From Streptomyces hygroscopicus subsp. hygroscopicus (GTDB lineage: Bacteria > Actinomycetota > Actinomycetes > Streptomycetales > Streptomycetaceae): a stretch of 64,000 nucleotides of DNA. Below are positions 45,663 to 54,565 of this stretch, piece by piece. Every line of letters starts with the position of its first letter. Positions within the stretch are counted from its first letter, which is position 1. Below the pieces are notes generated by a model. That model worked only from the letters and a program-made list of their open reading frames with translations, was not told the origin of the DNA and did no database searches. Both the position numbers and the translations under genes were made by a program. The stretch covers positions 1 through 64,000 of the forward strand of contig NZ_BBOX01000138.1 in assembly GCF_001553455.1 (NCBI RefSeq). Direction: 5' to 3'.

Positions 45663-46118
45663 ATGGCGGAGAGCAACCCGCTGAAGGTCCACAACCTCCG
45701 GCCCGCCCCGGGCGCCAAGACCGCCAAGACCCGTGTCGGTCGTGGTGAGGCGTCCAAGGGTAAGACCGCTGGTCGTGGCACCAAGGGCACCAAGGCCCGC
45801 TACCAGGTTCCGGAGCGCTTCGAGGGTGGGCAGATGCCCCTCCACATGCGGCTCCCGAAGCTCAAGGGCTTCAAGAACCCCTTCCGTACCGAGTACCAGG
45901 TCGTGAACCTGGACAAGCTGGCCGCGCTCTACCCCGAGGGCGGCGAGGTCACCAAGGACGACCTGGTCGCCAAGGGTGCGGTGCGGAAGAACCAGCTCGT
46001 CAAGGTGCTGGGCAACGGTGAGGTCTCCGTGGCGCTCCAGGTGACGGTCGACGCCGTCTCCGGCTCCGCCAAGGAGAAGATCACCGCCGCCGGCGGCACC
46101 GTCACCGAACTCGGCTGA
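45663..46118 (+). CDS. rplO: 50S ribosomal protein L15
   Basis: A 151-aa protein: [60 protein letters not shown]. It starts 1 nt after rpmD. A strong hairpin follows, so secY is probably expressed from its own leader. Confidence 0.98.
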   Translation: MAESNPLKVHNLRPAPGAKTAKTRVGRGEASKGKTAGRGTKGTKARYQVPERFEGGQMPLHMRLPKLKGFKNPFRTEYQVVNLDKLAALYPEGGEVTKDDLVAKGAVRKNQLVKVLGNGEVSVALQVTVDAVSGSAKEKITAAGGTVTELG

Positions 46119-46131
46119 GCACGGTGCACAC

Positions 46132-46171
46132 CCAACCGGGGATGCCCCAGATATGGGGCATCCCCGGTTGG
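46132..46171 (+). terminator. 18-bp perfect hairpin between rplO and secY
   Basis: CCAACCGGGGATGCCCCA (46132-46149) pairs with TGGGGCATCCCCGGTTGG (46154-46171), loop GATA. No U-tract. It is the boundary of the spc ribosomal genes and secY. Confidence 0.8.
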
Positions 46172-46322
46172 TCGTTCCAAGGGGGGCCAGGTCGCCGGTA
46201 AGGTGGCGTGCGTTGTTACCTTCCGCGCGGTACGTCTCCGTGCGGGACCTGGCTGATAAGTATTCGTCGATCCTCAAGACCGTCACCTCTCGCGCAAGCA
46301 CGCGGGGGGCGCAGGAGGCAAT

Positions 46323-47636
46323 GTGCTCACCGCGTTCGCCCGGGCGTTCAAGACGCCCGACCTGCGCAAGAAGCTGCTGTTCACGCTGGGCATCATCGTG
46401 CTCTTCCGGCTCGGGCAACACATCCCGATCCCGGGCATCGACTACAAGAACGTCCAGACGTGCATGGACCTCGCCAAGGGCCAGCAGGGGCTGTTCGGCC
46501 TGGTCAACATGTTCAGTGGTGGCGCACTGCTCCAGATCACCATCTTCGCGCTCGGGATCATGCCGTACATCACGGCGAGCATCATCCTGCAGCTGCTCAC
46601 CGTGGTGATCCCGCGTCTCGAGGCCCTCAAGAAAGAGGGCCAGACCGGGCAGGCGAAGATCACGCAGTACACCCGTTATCTGACCATCGCGCTCGCGATC
46701 CTCCAGGGCACCGGGCTGGTGGCCACCGCCCGCAGCGGCTCGCTCTTCCAGAGCTGCCCGGTCGGCGGCCAGATCGTCCGCGATGACTCGATCTTCACCA
46801 CCGCCGTGATGGTCATCACGATGACCGCGGGCACCGCGCTGATCATGTGGCTGGGCGAGCTGGTGACCGACCGCGGCATCGGCAACGGCATGTCGATCCT
46901 GATGTTCGTCTCGATCGCCGCCGGTTTCCCCAGCGCGATGTGGAGCATCAAGCAGCAGGGCAAGATCATGGGGGGCTGGCTCGAGTTCAGCCTGGTCATC
47001 CTCTGCGGTCTGGCCATGGTCGCCCTGGTGGTCTTCGTCGAGCAGGCGCAGCGCCGGATCCCCGTGCAGTACGCCAAACGCATGATCGGCCGTCGCTCCT
47101 ACGGCGGTACCTCCACCTACATCCCGATGAAGGTGAACCAGGCGGGTGTGATCCCCGTGATCTTCGCCTCGTCCCTGCTGTACATCCCGGCACTGATCGT
47201 CCAGTTCTCCAACTCGAAGGCCGGCTGGGCGACCTGGATCTCGCAGAACTTCGTCAAGGGCGATCATCCGATCTATATCGCCACGTACTTCCTGCTGATC
47301 GTCTTCTTCGCGTTCTTCTATGTCGCCATCAGCTTCAACCCCGAAGAAGTTGCCGACAACATGAAGAAGTATGGTGGGTTCATCCCGGGTATCCGGGCTG
47401 GTCGTCCCACCGCGGAGTATCTGAGCTACGTGCTGAACCGCATCACGTGGCCCGGTGCGCTCTATCTGGGCTTGATCGCCCTGGTGCCCACGGTGGCGCT
47501 GGTGACGCTCAACGCCAATCAGAACTTCCCGTTCGGCGGCACGAGCATCCTCATCATCGTGGGTGTCGGCCTGGAGACTGTGAAGCAGATCGAGAGCCAG
47601 CTTCAGCAGCGACACTACGAAGGGTTCCTCCGCTGA
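46323..47636 (+). CDS. secY: preprotein translocase subunit SecY
   Basis: A 437-aa ten-span channel of the Sec translocon. Landmarks: FRLGQHIPIPGID after the first span, MFSGGALLQITIFALGIMPY with the plug and pore region, ASIILQLLTVVIP, WLGELVTDRGIGNGMSILMF, and the cytosolic C5 loop NPEEVADNMKKYGGFIPGIR with its SecA-contacting Arg. GTG start with AGGAGG 4 nt upstream. It overlaps adk by 1 nt (TGATG). Confidence 0.98.
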   Translation: MLTAFARAFKTPDLRKKLLFTLGIIVLFRLGQHIPIPGIDYKNVQTCMDLAKGQQGLFGLVNMFSGGALLQITIFALGIMPYITASIILQLLTVVIPRLEALKKEGQTGQAKITQYTRYLTIALAILQGTGLVATARSGSLFQSCPVGGQIVRDDSIFTTAVMVITMTAGTALIMWLGELVTDRGIGNGMSILMFVSIAAGFPSAMWSIKQQGKIMGGWLEFSLVILCGLAMVALVVFVEQAQRRIPVQYAKRMIGRRSYGGTSTYIPMKVNQAGVIPVIFASSLLYIPALIVQFSNSKAGWATWISQNFVKGDHPIYIATYFLLIVFFAFFYVAISFNPEEVADNMKKYGGFIPGIRAGRPTAEYLSYVLNRITWPGALYLGLIALVPTVALVTLNANQNFPFGGTSILIIVGVGLETVKQIESQLQQRHYEGFLR

Positions 47637-48292
47637 TGCGAATCGTCCTCGTCGGGCCTCCGGGAGCCGGCAAGGGTACGCAGGCCGCGTACCTTGCCGA
47701 GAAGCTGTCGATCCCGCATATCTCCACCGGCGACCTGTTCCGCGCGAACATCAGCCAGGGCACCTCCCTCGGCAAGCAGGCGCAGGAGTACATGAGGGCC
47801 GGGCAGCTGGTACCGGACGAGGTCACCGTCGCCATGGCGGAGGACCGCCTGAATCAGCCGGACGCGCAGCGGGGCTTCCTGCTGGACGGGTTCCCGCGGA
47901 ACCAGTTCCAGGCCGAGGCGCTGGACAGCTATCTGACGGACCGCGCCCAGTCGCTGGACGCGGTGCTGGACCTCGAGGTCCCCGAGTCCGAGGTGATCAA
48001 GCGCATCGCGGGCCGCCGCACCTGCCGTAACGACAGCTCGCACACCTTCCACGTGGAGTACAAGCCGCCGAAGGCGGAGGGCGTCTGCGACAGCTGTGGC
48101 GGCGAGCTGTACCAGCGCGAGGACGACAGTGAGGAAACGGTCCGCAAGCGCCTTGAGGTCTACCACCGGGAGACCGAGCCGATCATCGACTACTACAAGG
48201 CCAAGGGCCTGGTCGTGACGATCTCGGCGCTCGGCAAGGTGGCCGAGGTCACCCAGCGGGCGATGGACGCCCTGGGGGCGAAGGCGGCCTAG
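47636..48292 (+). CDS. adk: adenylate kinase
   Basis: A 218-aa kinase: 2 ADP to ATP plus AMP. P loop VGPPGAGKGTQA, AMP site STGDLFR, FLLDGFPRN, and a long LID (RRTCRNDSSHTFHVEYKPPK to GVCDSCGGELYQREDD) whose Cys, His, Cys, Cys set probably binds zinc. The start overlaps the secY stop. Its stop codon falls in a 17-bp tandem duplication. Confidence 0.97.
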   Translation: MRIVLVGPPGAGKGTQAAYLAEKLSIPHISTGDLFRANISQGTSLGKQAQEYMRAGQLVPDEVTVAMAEDRLNQPDAQRGFLLDGFPRNQFQAEALDSYLTDRAQSLDAVLDLEVPESEVIKRIAGRRTCRNDSSHTFHVEYKPPKAEGVCDSCGGELYQREDDSEETVRKRLEVYHRETEPIIDYYKAKGLVVTISALGKVAEVTQRAMDALGAKAA

Positions 48293-48308
48293 GGGCGAAG
48301 GCGGCCTA
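48275..48308. repeat. 17-bp tandem duplication containing the adk stop
   Basis: GGGGCGAAGGCGGCCTA at 48275-48291 and 48292-48308 are identical and adjacent. The adk stop is 48290-48292; its copy is 48307-48309. Confidence 0.95.
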
Positions 48309-48326
48309 GGGGCCGCGCCTGACACC

Positions 48327-48358
48327 GGCCGCGGTGCCCCGTACGGGGCACCGCGGCC
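48327..48358 (+). terminator. 32-bp palindromic hairpin after adk
   Basis: GGCCGCGGTGCCCCGT (48327-48342) is directly followed by its reverse complement (48343-48358), then CCCCTTGCG. It probably ends the secY-adk transcript ahead of map. Confidence 0.78.
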
Positions 48359-48517
48359 CCCTTGCGCGGCTGAGCCGCCGCCGCTCCCGCGGAGGTGTCG
48401 CCCGCCGCGGGGGTGCTCAACTGATGGTTGCTGTCGGGTACGGCCGCGGGCCTTTGGGGTCTCGCGGCCGTACTGTTGAGCGATAGCAGGAATGACGACT
48501 GAACGCGGAAGGCCCCT

Positions 48518-49354
48518 ATGGTGGAGATCAAGACTGCCGAGCAGATCGCCAAGATGCGCGAGGCGGGCCTGGTCGTCGCGGCCATCCACGAGGCGACCCG
48601 GGCGGCGGCCGTGCCCGGCGCCAGCACCAAGGACCTGGACGACGTCGCCCGCAAGGTGATCGCCGACCACGGCGCCAAGTCGAATTTCCTCGGCTACGGT
48701 GGCTTCCCCGCCACCATCTGCACCTCGGTCAACGATGTCGTGGTGCACGGCATCCCGGACCGGGAGACCGTCCTTCGGGACGGCGACATCATCTCCATCG
48801 ACGCGGGCGCGATCGTGGACGGCTGGCACGGCGACGCCGCCTTCACCGTCTTCGTGGGCACCGGTCACGCCCCGGAGCTGCACGAGCTGAGCCGGGTCAC
48901 CGAGGAGTCGATGTGGGCCGGGATCGCCGCGGTCCGCAAGGGCAACCGACTGGTCGACATCTCCAAGGCGATCGAGGGCTACATCCGCCGCCAGCCCCGC
49001 CCGGCCTACGGCAAGTACGGGATCATCGAGGACTACGGCGGCCATGGCATCGGCAGCCAGATGCACATGGACCCGCATCTGCTGAACTACGTCTCCAAGA
49101 AGCGCGGCAAGGGCCCCCGGCTGGTCCCCGGCTTCTGCATCGCGATCGAGCCCATGGTGAGCCTGGGCACCGCGAAGACGCACGTCCTGGCCGACGAGTG
49201 GACGGTCAAGACGGACGACGGGACCTGGTCCAGCCACTGGGAGCACTCGGTCGCGCTGACCGAGGAGGGCCCGCTGGTGCTGACCGCCGTGGACGGCGGC
49301 AGGGCCAAGCTGGCCGAGCTGGGCGTGCAGGCCGCGCCCGACCCGCTGGGCTGA
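48518..49354 (+). CDS. map: methionine aminopeptidase, type I
   Basis: A 278-aa dinuclear-metal peptidase that removes initiator Met. The metal ligands are visible: SIDAGAIVDGWHGDAAFT (two Asp), GGHGIG (His), IAIEPM (Glu) and EHSVALTEEG (Glu); a substrate-side His lies in VVVHGIP. It starts at ATG 48518 (a GTG follows immediately). Its last ~27 bp plus 5 bp downstream are repeated at 49395-49426. Confidence 0.96.
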   Translation: MVEIKTAEQIAKMREAGLVVAAIHEATRAAAVPGASTKDLDDVARKVIADHGAKSNFLGYGGFPATICTSVNDVVVHGIPDRETVLRDGDIISIDAGAIVDGWHGDAAFTVFVGTGHAPELHELSRVTEESMWAGIAAVRKGNRLVDISKAIEGYIRRQPRPAYGKYGIIEDYGGHGIGSQMHMDPHLLNYVSKKRGKGPRLVPGFCIAIEPMVSLGTAKTHVLADEWTVKTDDGTWSSHWEHSVALTEEGPLVLTAVDGGRAKLAELGVQAAPDPLG

Positions 49355-49426
49355 CGCCCGCGTGGTCGAACGCGAGGTGTGACGGCAGAGCGTCCAGGCC
49401 GCGCCCGACCCGCTGGGCTGACGCCC
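49328..49426. repeat. 32-bp direct repeat containing the map stop
   Basis: 49328-49359 and 49395-49426 are identical, 67 bp apart start to start. Each has a copy of the 3-prime end of map including its TGA. Confidence 0.95.
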
Positions 49427-49469
49427 CCGAGGGCATAAAGATCTCAAAATCGGGGCATGATGCCTCGGA

Positions 49470-49499
49470 TTCGTGTTTCGGGAAGCGCTGACGTAGACT
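49470..49499 (+). promoter_or_regulatory. candidate promoter for infA-rpmJ-rpsM
   Basis: TAGACT at 49494-49499 is a strong -10; TTCGTG at 49470-49475, 18 bp upstream, is a weak -35. The sequence before it (ATAAAGATCTCAAAATC) is AT-rich for this chromosome. Confidence 0.5.
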
Positions 49500-49570
49500 G
49501 ACACGTCGGCTCACGCATGCCCTCCCGCATGCCGCGAGCCGATCAAGGTAGCCGATCCCGAAAGCAGGAC

Positions 49571-49792
49571 ATGGCCAAGAAGCAAGGCGCCATCGAAATC
49601 GAGGGCACCGTGATCGAGTCTCTGCCGAACGCGATGTTCAAGGTGGAGCTCCAGAACGGTCACAAGGTCCTCGCGCACATCAGTGGCAAGATGCGTATGC
49701 ACTACATCCGCATCCTGCCCGATGACCGGGTGGTCGTGGAGCTGTCTCCGTACGACCTCACGCGCGGACGGATCGTCTACCGCTACAAGTAG
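49571..49792 (+). CDS. infA: translation initiation factor IF-1
   Basis: A 73-aa OB-fold factor that occupies the A site during initiation: [50 protein letters not shown] at 49571. Confidence 0.98.
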   Translation: MAKKQGAIEIEGTVIESLPNAMFKVELQNGHKVLAHISGKMRMHYIRILPDDRVVVELSPYDLTRGRIVYRYK

Positions 49793-49820
49793 ATCTCACG
49801 ACCCGGAGAACCTCACACCC

Positions 49821-49934
49821 ATGAAGGTCAAGCCGAGCGTCAAGAAGATCTGCGACAAGTGCAAGGTGATCCGCCGCCACGGCCGGGTCATGGTCATCTG
49901 CGACAACCTGCGCCACAAGCAGCGCCAGGGCTGA
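49821..49934 (+). CDS. rpmJ: 50S ribosomal protein L36, zinc-binding form
   Basis: A 37-aa protein: [20 protein letters not shown] then [17 protein letters not shown]. Cys11, Cys14, Cys27 and His32 form the zinc site, so this is the C+ paralogue. It lies 28 nt after infA. Confidence 0.97.
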   Translation: MKVKPSVKKICDKCKVIRRHGRVMVICDNLRHKQRQG

Positions 49935-50131
49935 CGTACACCGACCGGTAGACCTGCATCACTCGCAGCATCTTCGCGCGACGTCACAACGCTTCGTACA
50001 TACGCAGTCACCCGTTCCCGCCCCGCGGGGACGACACCCCCGGTCGGAGGCCGGGGACCCGTCAGCCGTGTCGAACGGCGGCCGGGAGTGGTGCTGCGGA
50101 AGACCTCCGACAACCATCTGGAGCCAGATTC

Positions 50132-50512
50132 ATGGCACGCCTCGCAGGCGTTGACCTCCCGCGCGACAAGCGCGTCGAGGTCGCCCTCACCTACGTCTTC
50201 GGCATCGGTCGCACCCTTGCCCAGCAGACGCTCGCCAACACCGGTGTGAACCCGGACACCCGCGTTCGCGACCTGGCCGAAGAGGACCTGGTCAAGATCC
50301 GCGAGTACGTGGACAACAACATCAAGACCGAGGGTGACCTCCGTCGTGAGATCCAGGCCGACATCCGCCGCAAGGTCGAGATCGGCTGCTACCAGGGTCT
50401 TCGTCACCGCCGCGGCCTTCCGGTCCACGGCCAGCGCACCAGCACCAACGCCCGCACCCGCAAGGGCCCGCGTCGCGCCATCGCCGGCAAGAAGAAGCCG
50501 GGCAAGAAGTAG
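50132..50512 (+). CDS. rpsM: 30S ribosomal protein S13
   Basis: A 126-aa head protein contacting P-site t[43 protein letters not shown], and the helix-turn region [20 protein letters not shown]. The 197-bp leader before it holds only small GC hairpins (around 50037-50055). First gene of the alpha operon. Confidence 0.98.
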   Translation: MARLAGVDLPRDKRVEVALTYVFGIGRTLAQQTLANTGVNPDTRVRDLAEEDLVKIREYVDNNIKTEGDLRREIQADIRRKVEIGCYQGLRHRRGLPVHGQRTSTNARTRKGPRRAIAGKKKPGKK

Positions 50513-50578
50513 TCCACACCGGACGCTGACAAGCGGTCCGAGCTGTAGGACCGACCACCTCCACGGGAGAATTCCAGA

Positions 50579-50983
50579 ATGCCTCCGAAGAGCAGGACGG
50601 CCGGCGCCAAGAAGGTGCGCCGCAAGGAAAAGAAGAACGTCGCCCACGGGCACGCTCACATCAAGAGCACGTTCAACAACACCATCGTCTCGATCACGGA
50701 CCCGACCGGGAACGTGATCTCCTGGGCCTCGGCCGGCCACGTCGGCTTCAAGGGCTCGCGCAAGTCCACTCCGTTCGCCGCGCAGATGGCCGCCGAGTCG
50801 GCCGCCCGCCGCGCGCAGGAGCACGGCATGCGCAAGGTCGACGTGTTCGTCAAGGGTCCGGGCTCCGGCCGCGAGACCGCGATCCGCTCGCTCCAGGCCA
50901 CCGGCCTGGAGGTGGGCTCGATCCAGGACGTCACTCCGACTCCGCACAATGGATGCCGCCCGCCCAAGCGTCGGCGCGTCTGA
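50579..50983 (+). CDS. rpsK: 30S ribosomal protein S11
   Basis: A 134-aa platform protein: [58 protein letters not shown] at the C-terminus. 66 nt after rpsM. Confidence 0.98.
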   Translation: MPPKSRTAGAKKVRRKEKKNVAHGHAHIKSTFNNTIVSITDPTGNVISWASAGHVGFKGSRKSTPFAAQMAAESAARRAQEHGMRKVDVFVKGPGSGRETAIRSLQATGLEVGSIQDVTPTPHNGCRPPKRRRV

Positions 50984-51011
50984 CCGGCTGAAGTAGGAGA
51001 CAACAGAAACA

Positions 51012-51638
51012 ATGGCGCGTTACACCGGGGCCGACTGCAAGCGTTGCCGTCGGGAGAAGCAGAAGCTCTTCCTCAAGGGGAGCAAGTGCGAGAGCGCGAA
51101 GTGCCCGATCGAGATCCGTCCTTACCCCCCGGGTGAGCACGGTCGCGGGCGCACCAAGGACAGCGAGTACCTGCTGCAGCTCCGTGAGAAGCAGAAGGCG
51201 ACCCGCATCTACGGTGTCCTTGAGAAGCAGTTCCGTGGTTACTACGCGGAGGCGAACCGGAAGACCGGCAAGACCGGCGAGAACCTGCTTCGCATCCTCG
51301 AGACCCGACTCGACAACGTGATCTACCGGGCCGGCTTCGCCAAGTCCCGCGACCACGCCCGTCAGCTGGTCCGCCACGGCCACATCAATGTGAACGGCCG
51401 CAAGACCGACATCCCGTCGGCCCGCGTCACCGTGAACGACATCATCGAGGTCCGTCCGAAGTCCCGGACCCTGACCCCCTTCCAGGTGGCTCAGGCCGAG
51501 GCGGGCGAGCGCACCGTGCCGGCGTGGCTGGAGGCCATTCCGTCGCAGCTGCGGATCCTCGTGCACGCGCTGCCCGAGCGCCAGGTGATCGACACCCAGG
51601 TGCAGGAGCAGCTGATCGTCGAGCTCTACTCGAAGTAG
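51012..51638 (+). CDS. rpsD: 30S ribosomal protein S4, zinc-binding form
   Basis: A 208-aa primary 16S binder: MARYTGADCKRCRREKQKLF then KGSKCESAKC gives four Cys for zinc. The S4 RNA-binding domain is TRLDNVIYRAGFAKSRDHAR, QLVRHGHINVNGRKTDIPS. In E. coli S4 represses the alpha operon; no pseudoknot was identified here by eye. Confidence 0.97.
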   Translation: MARYTGADCKRCRREKQKLFLKGSKCESAKCPIEIRPYPPGEHGRGRTKDSEYLLQLREKQKATRIYGVLEKQFRGYYAEANRKTGKTGENLLRILETRLDNVIYRAGFAKSRDHARQLVRHGHINVNGRKTDIPSARVTVNDIIEVRPKSRTLTPFQVAQAEAGERTVPAWLEAIPSQLRILVHALPERQVIDTQVQEQLIVELYSK

Positions 51639-51647
51639 CAGCCGGCG

Positions 51648-51711
51648 CCCGCCGGCCTGGCCGGCGGGTGTGAGGGGCGGGCGGTACGACGCCGTGTGGC
51701 GCGTACCGCCC
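51648..51711 (+). terminator. two hairpins between rpsD and rpoA
   Basis: CCCGCCGGCC (51648-51657) with GGCCGGCGGG (51659-51668), and GGGCGGTACG (51679-51688) with CGTACCGCCC (51702-51711). A -10-like TACCAT lies right after at 51713, so attenuation plus a secondary rpoA promoter is possible. Confidence 0.6.
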
Positions 51712-51768
51712 GTACCATAGAAGGGTTCGGCGTCAAATAGCGGGCGCCGAAGACTGGAGGCAAAACCC

Positions 51769-52791
51769 ATGCTGATCGCTCAGCGTCCCTCGCTGACCGA
51801 AGAGGTCGTCGACGAGTTCCGCTCCCGGTTCGTGATCGAGCCGCTGGAGCCGGGCTTCGGCTACACCCTCGGAAACTCCCTGCGTCGTACGCTCCTCTCC
51901 TCGATCCCCGGTGCGGCCGTCACCAGCATCCGGATCGACGGGGTCCTGCACGAGTTCACCACCGTGCCGGGCGTCAAGGAGGACGTCACCGACCTGATCC
52001 TCAACATCAAGCAGCTGGTCGTCTCGAGCGAGCACGACGAGCCGGTCGTGATGTACCTGCGCAAGCAGGGCCCGGGTCTGGTCACCGCCGCCGACATCGC
52101 GCCGCCGGCCGGTGTCGAGGTGCACAACCCCGACCTGGTCCTGGCCACGCTGAACGGCAAGGGCAAGCTGGAGATGGAGCTGACCGTCGAGCGCGGTCGC
52201 GGCTATGTCTCCGCCGTGCAGAACAAGCAGGTCGGCCAGGAGATCGGCCGTATCCCGGTCGACTCCATCTACTCGCCGGTGCTCAAGGTCACCTACAAGG
52301 TCGAGGCGACCCGTGTCGAGCAGCGCACCGACTTCGACAAGCTGATCGTCGACGTCGAGACCAAGCAGGCCATGCGGCCGCGGGACGCCATGGCGTCGGC
52401 CGGCAAGACCCTGGTCGAGCTGTTCGGCCTGGCCCGCGAGCTGAACGTGGACGCCGAGGGCATCGACATGGGTCCGTCCCCGACGGACGCCGCGCTCGCC
52501 GCCGACCTGGCGCTGCCGATCGAGGAGCTCGAGCTCACCGTCCGTTCGTACAACTGCCTCAAGCGCGAGGGCATCCACTCCGTGGGTGAGCTGGTGGCCC
52601 GGTCCGAGGCGGACCTGCTCGACATCCGGAACTTCGGCGCCAAGTCGATCGACGAGGTCAAGGCGAAGCTGGCCGGTATGGGCCTGGCGCTCAAGGACAG
52701 CCCGCCCGGATTCGACCCGACCGCCGCGGCGGACGCCTTCGGCGCCGACGACGACGCGGACGCCGGTTTCGTGGAGACCGAGCAGTACTAG
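51769..52791 (+). CDS. rpoA: DNA-directed RNA polymerase subunit alpha
   Basis: A 340-aa subunit. The N-terminal assembly domain includes [20 protein letters not shown] and [20 protein letters not shown]. The C-terminal domain, which binds UP elements and activators, is [60 protein letters not shown]. Acidic tail with [12 protein letters not shown]. Complete. Confidence 0.98.
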   Translation: MLIAQRPSLTEEVVDEFRSRFVIEPLEPGFGYTLGNSLRRTLLSSIPGAAVTSIRIDGVLHEFTTVPGVKEDVTDLILNIKQLVVSSEHDEPVVMYLRKQGPGLVTAADIAPPAGVEVHNPDLVLATLNGKGKLEMELTVERGRGYVSAVQNKQVGQEIGRIPVDSIYSPVLKVTYKVEATRVEQRTDFDKLIVDVETKQAMRPRDAMASAGKTLVELFGLARELNVDAEGIDMGPSPTDAALAADLALPIEELELTVRSYNCLKREGIHSVGELVARSEADLLDIRNFGAKSIDEVKAKLAGMGLALKDSPPGFDPTAAADAFGADDDADAGFVETEQY

Positions 52792-52903
52792 AACCCGCTG
52801 GTCCGCTGTGGCTGAGGTCGCGTCCTCAGCCGCCGGACGGGCTGGATTCCGTTCACTGACACCGGTACCTGATACGGCCGGTGCAGACATCTAGGAGAGA
52901 CAC

Positions 52904-53446
52904 ATGCCGAGGCCCACCAAGGGCGCCCGCCTGGGCGGCAGCGCTGCGCACGAGCGGCTCCTGCTGGCGAACCTCGCCACCGCGCTGTTCGAGCACGGCC
53001 GGATCACCACCACCGAGGCGAAGGCCCGCCGCCTGCGCCCGGTCGCGGAGAAGCTGGTCACCAAGGCGAAGAAGGGCGACCTTCACAACCGCCGTCTGGT
53101 GCTCCAGACCATCCGCGACAAGAGCGTCGTGCACACCCTCTTCACCGAGATCGCGCCGCGCTACGAGAACCGGCCGGGTGGCTACACCCGCATCACCAAG
53201 ATCGGTAACCGCCGTGGCGACAACGCCCCGATGGCGGTCATCGAGCTGGTCGAGGCGCTGACCGTGCAGCAGGAGGCCGTGGGCGAGGCCGAGGCCGCCA
53301 CCAAGCGCTCCGCCAAGGACGCCGCCGGTGACCAGGCCGCCGCGAACCTGAAGAAGGACGAGGCCGCCGAGGCCCCGGCCACCGAGGCTCCGGCCGCCGA
53401 GGCCGAGGCCACCGAGGCTCCGGCCGAGGAGAGCAAGGACGCCTGA
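52904..53446 (+). CDS. rplQ: 50S ribosomal protein L17
   Basis: A 180-aa protein. The first ~125 residues are L17 ([60 protein letters not shown]). The remaining ~55 form an Ala/Glu-rich low-complexity tail, as in other Streptomyces. ATG 112 bp after rpoA with AGGAGAG. Confidence 0.98.
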   Translation: MPRPTKGARLGGSAAHERLLLANLATALFEHGRITTTEAKARRLRPVAEKLVTKAKKGDLHNRRLVLQTIRDKSVVHTLFTEIAPRYENRPGGYTRITKIGNRRGDNAPMAVIELVEALTVQQEAVGEAEAATKRSAKDAAGDQAAANLKKDEAAEAPATEAPAAEAEATEAPAEESKDA

Positions 53447-53464
53447 GCGTTTCGCAGGCCGTAC

Positions 53465-53505
53465 GGACGGGCCCGCCCCCGCGACACCGGGGGGCGGGCC
53501 CGTCC
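53465..53505 (+). terminator. terminator between rplQ and truA
   Basis: GGACGGGCCCGCCCCC (53465-53480) pairs with GGGGGCGGGCCCGTCC (53490-53505), a 16-bp stem ending about 20 bp before truA. Confidence 0.75.
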
Positions 53506-53525
53506 CGCATGGAGAGGAACCATTG

Positions 53526-54392
53526 GTGACTGACGAGGCGGCGCCCGGCTTCGTACGGGTCCGGCTGGACCTCGCCTACGACGGCGCGGACTTCTCGGGC
53601 TGGGCCAAGCAGCGCGAACGGCGCACCGTGCAGGGCGAGTTGGAGAGCGCGCTGCGGACGGTGACGCGCTCCTCCGAGACCTATGAACTGACCGTCGCGG
53701 GCCGCACCGACGCGGGGGTGCACGCCCGCGGCCAGGTCGCGCACGTGGATCTGCCCGAGACCCTGTGGGCCGAGCACCGGGACAGGCTGCCGCGCCGGCT
53801 GGCCGGCCGGCTGCCCCACGACATACGGGTCTGGCGGGTCACCGAGGCTCCGCCCGGGTTCAACGCCCGCTTCTCCGCGATCTGGCGGCGCTACGCCTAC
53901 CGGGTCACCGACCACCCCGGCGGGGTCGATCCGCTGCTGCGCGGCCATGTGCTGTGGCACGACTGGCCGCTGGACGTGGACGCCATGAACGCGGCCTCCG
54001 AGCGGCTCCTGGGCGAGCACGACTTCGCCGCGTACTGCAAGCGGCGTGACGGCGCCACCACCATCCGCACCCTCCAGCGGCTGGACTGGACGCGCGGAGC
54101 GGACGGCATCGTCACGGCGACGGTGCGGGCGGACGCCTTCTGCCACAACATGGTGCGCTCGCTGGTGGGCGCCCTGCTCTTCGTCGGCGACGGGCACCGG
54201 CCCCCGGAGTGGCCGGCCCAGGTGCTCGCCGCAGGCGTGCGCGACTCGGCCGTCCACGTCGTCCGCCCCCACGGCCTGACCCTCGAAGAGGTCGGCTATC
54301 CGGCCGATGACCAACTCGCGGCCCGCAACCGGGAGTCCCGCAACAAGCGCTCCCTGACGGGCGCGACGGCGCTCGGTTCCGGCTGCTGCTGA
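53526..54392 (+). CDS. truA: tRNA pseudouridine(38-40) synthase TruA
   Basis: A 288-aa enzyme that isomerises uridines in the anticodon arm. The catalytic Asp is in [19 protein letters not shown]. Other family marks: [70 protein letters not shown] at 53526 was preferred; the TTG at 53523 is adjacent and cannot be excluded. It ends the ribosomal supercluster before the accessory insertion. Confidence 0.95.
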   Translation: MTDEAAPGFVRVRLDLAYDGADFSGWAKQRERRTVQGELESALRTVTRSSETYELTVAGRTDAGVHARGQVAHVDLPETLWAEHRDRLPRRLAGRLPHDIRVWRVTEAPPGFNARFSAIWRRYAYRVTDHPGGVDPLLRGHVLWHDWPLDVDAMNAASERLLGEHDFAAYCKRRDGATTIRTLQRLDWTRGADGIVTATVRADAFCHNMVRSLVGALLFVGDGHRPPEWPAQVLAAGVRDSAVHVVRPHGLTLEEVGYPADDQLAARNRESRNKRSLTGATALGSGCC

Positions 54393-54400
54393 ACCGGCAG

Positions 54401-54425
54401 GTGTCGGCGCGGGAGCAGTGGGTAC
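54401..54425 (+). promoter_or_regulatory. possible stress-sigma (SigB-type) promoter
   Basis: GTGTCG (54401-54406) and GGGTAC (54420-54425) are 13 bp apart, near the GTTT-N14-16-GGGTAY pattern known for Streptomyces SigB-like promoters. It lies ~140 bp before the stressosome operon. The spacer is short, so the call is tentative. Confidence 0.35.
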
Positions 54426-54565
54426 TCGCCCCGCGCATCGTGTCGGCTGGACCGGGGCGGCTGTCAAGGCGCCGCGCGGTACGGCATGATGCGGCTTCCG
54501 GGGCCCTCGGAAGATCGATAAAATTTGGCAGCCGACAACGGTCGCCGACCGCGAAAGGGATCCGC

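Noticed and set aside
51648-51711. E. coli-type S4 pseudoknot in the alpha operon
   Set aside because: The hairpins lie between rpsD and rpoA, not in the rpsM leader, and no nested pairing typical of that element could be drawn.
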